Of a stretch of DNA of 6,503 nucleotides, positions 6,348-6,503 are shown piece by piece. The DNA comes from Candidatus Nanopelagicales bacterium (GTDB lineage Bacteria > Actinomycetota > Actinomycetes > S36-B12). A program made the position numbers and the translations under genes. Every line of letters begins with the position of its first letter. The first letter of the stretch is position 1. The notes beneath the pieces are model-generated. The model did no database searches. It was given only the letters and a program-made list of their open reading frames with translations, and had not been told where the DNA came from. The DNA lies in the NCBI GenBank assembly GCA_023264215.1, contig JALQSY010000096.1, positions 1 to 6,503 on the forward strand. The letters run 5' to 3'.

Positions 6348-6503
6348 CCCATCACACGCCTCGGCCGATCCCTAGGCGCAGACCGGTCAGAGACCACGAG
6401 GTGCGGGGCTGGCCGGCACGGCTGACACGGTGAATGGGGGCCGCGGCGAGGACGGCGGTCGGCGGGCGACGACGGGGCCGGCGAAGCGATGGCGCGCGAA
6501 AAC
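6348..6503. other. Window-edge region upstream of manB with no confident gene
   Basis: I see no recognisable domain here. On the minus strand, two frames stay open from the window edge: one ends with a TGA at 6387-6389, the other with a TGA at 6344-6346 that overlaps the manB ATG. Either could be the Pro/Arg-rich tail of an upstream gene, but neither resembles a known protein end. On the plus strand an ATG at 6489 opens a frame (MAREN) with only a weak purine stretch before it. I found no good -35/-10 pair for manB. Confidence 0.35.

Noticed and set aside
1..6503. tRNA, rRNA, CRISPR array, insertion sequence or prophage signature
   Set aside because: I saw no long direct or terminal repeats, spaced repeat array, transposase or integrase motif, or tRNA cloverleaf. 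The window is densely filled with biosynthetic genes.

Overview
This is a GC-rich stretch from an actinobacterium. It carries a WhiB-family Fe-S regulator, a fused CofG/CofH FO synthase (FbiC) and a two-domain FbiB, a combination typical of Actinomycetota. From what I know of Mycobacterium tuberculosis, the order whiB2, fbiA, fbiB, manB recalls Rv3260c-Rv3264c. Here fbiC is inserted between whiB2 and fbiA. The species cannot be named from the sequence, and all similarity calls come from reading motifs, not from a search.

Layout: positions 1-191 (minus strand) hold the N-terminal 63 residues of a WhiB2/WhmD-type protein with all four cluster cysteines. Its strong Shine-Dalgarno sequence and a good sigma70-type promoter lie in the 162-base gap before fbiC. 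Positions 354-2900 (minus) are fbiC. Positions 2918-3961 (plus) are fbiA, and fbiB starts at 3958 with an ATGA overlap. fbiC and fbiA diverge from a 17-base gap in which neither gene has a ribosome binding site, and both look leaderless. Positions 5262-6347 (minus) are a ManB/RmlA2-like sugar-nucleotide pyrophosphorylase that converges on fbiB. Positions 6348-6503 hold no gene I can identify.

Function: FbiC makes the deazaflavin FO. FbiA adds the phospho(enol)lactate moiety, and FbiB adds glutamates and reduces the dehydro intermediate. Three of the four dedicated F420 steps are therefore encoded here. The guanylyltransferase that supplies FbiA (FbiD/CofC) is absent. ManB probably makes GDP-mannose for cell-envelope glycans, and WhiB2 would control division or septation genes; neither is an F420 enzyme.

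The most unusual feature is fbiB. Its ligase domain is intact, but at about 4784-4792 the reading frame changes and roughly 16 residues expected at the start of the FMN-binding nitroreductase domain are missing. The rest of that domain is well preserved in another frame up to 5251. This fits a deletion of about 47 bp (size inferred), possibly between short direct repeats, or an assembly collapse. Either way, the gene as given cannot make a normal two-domain FbiB.
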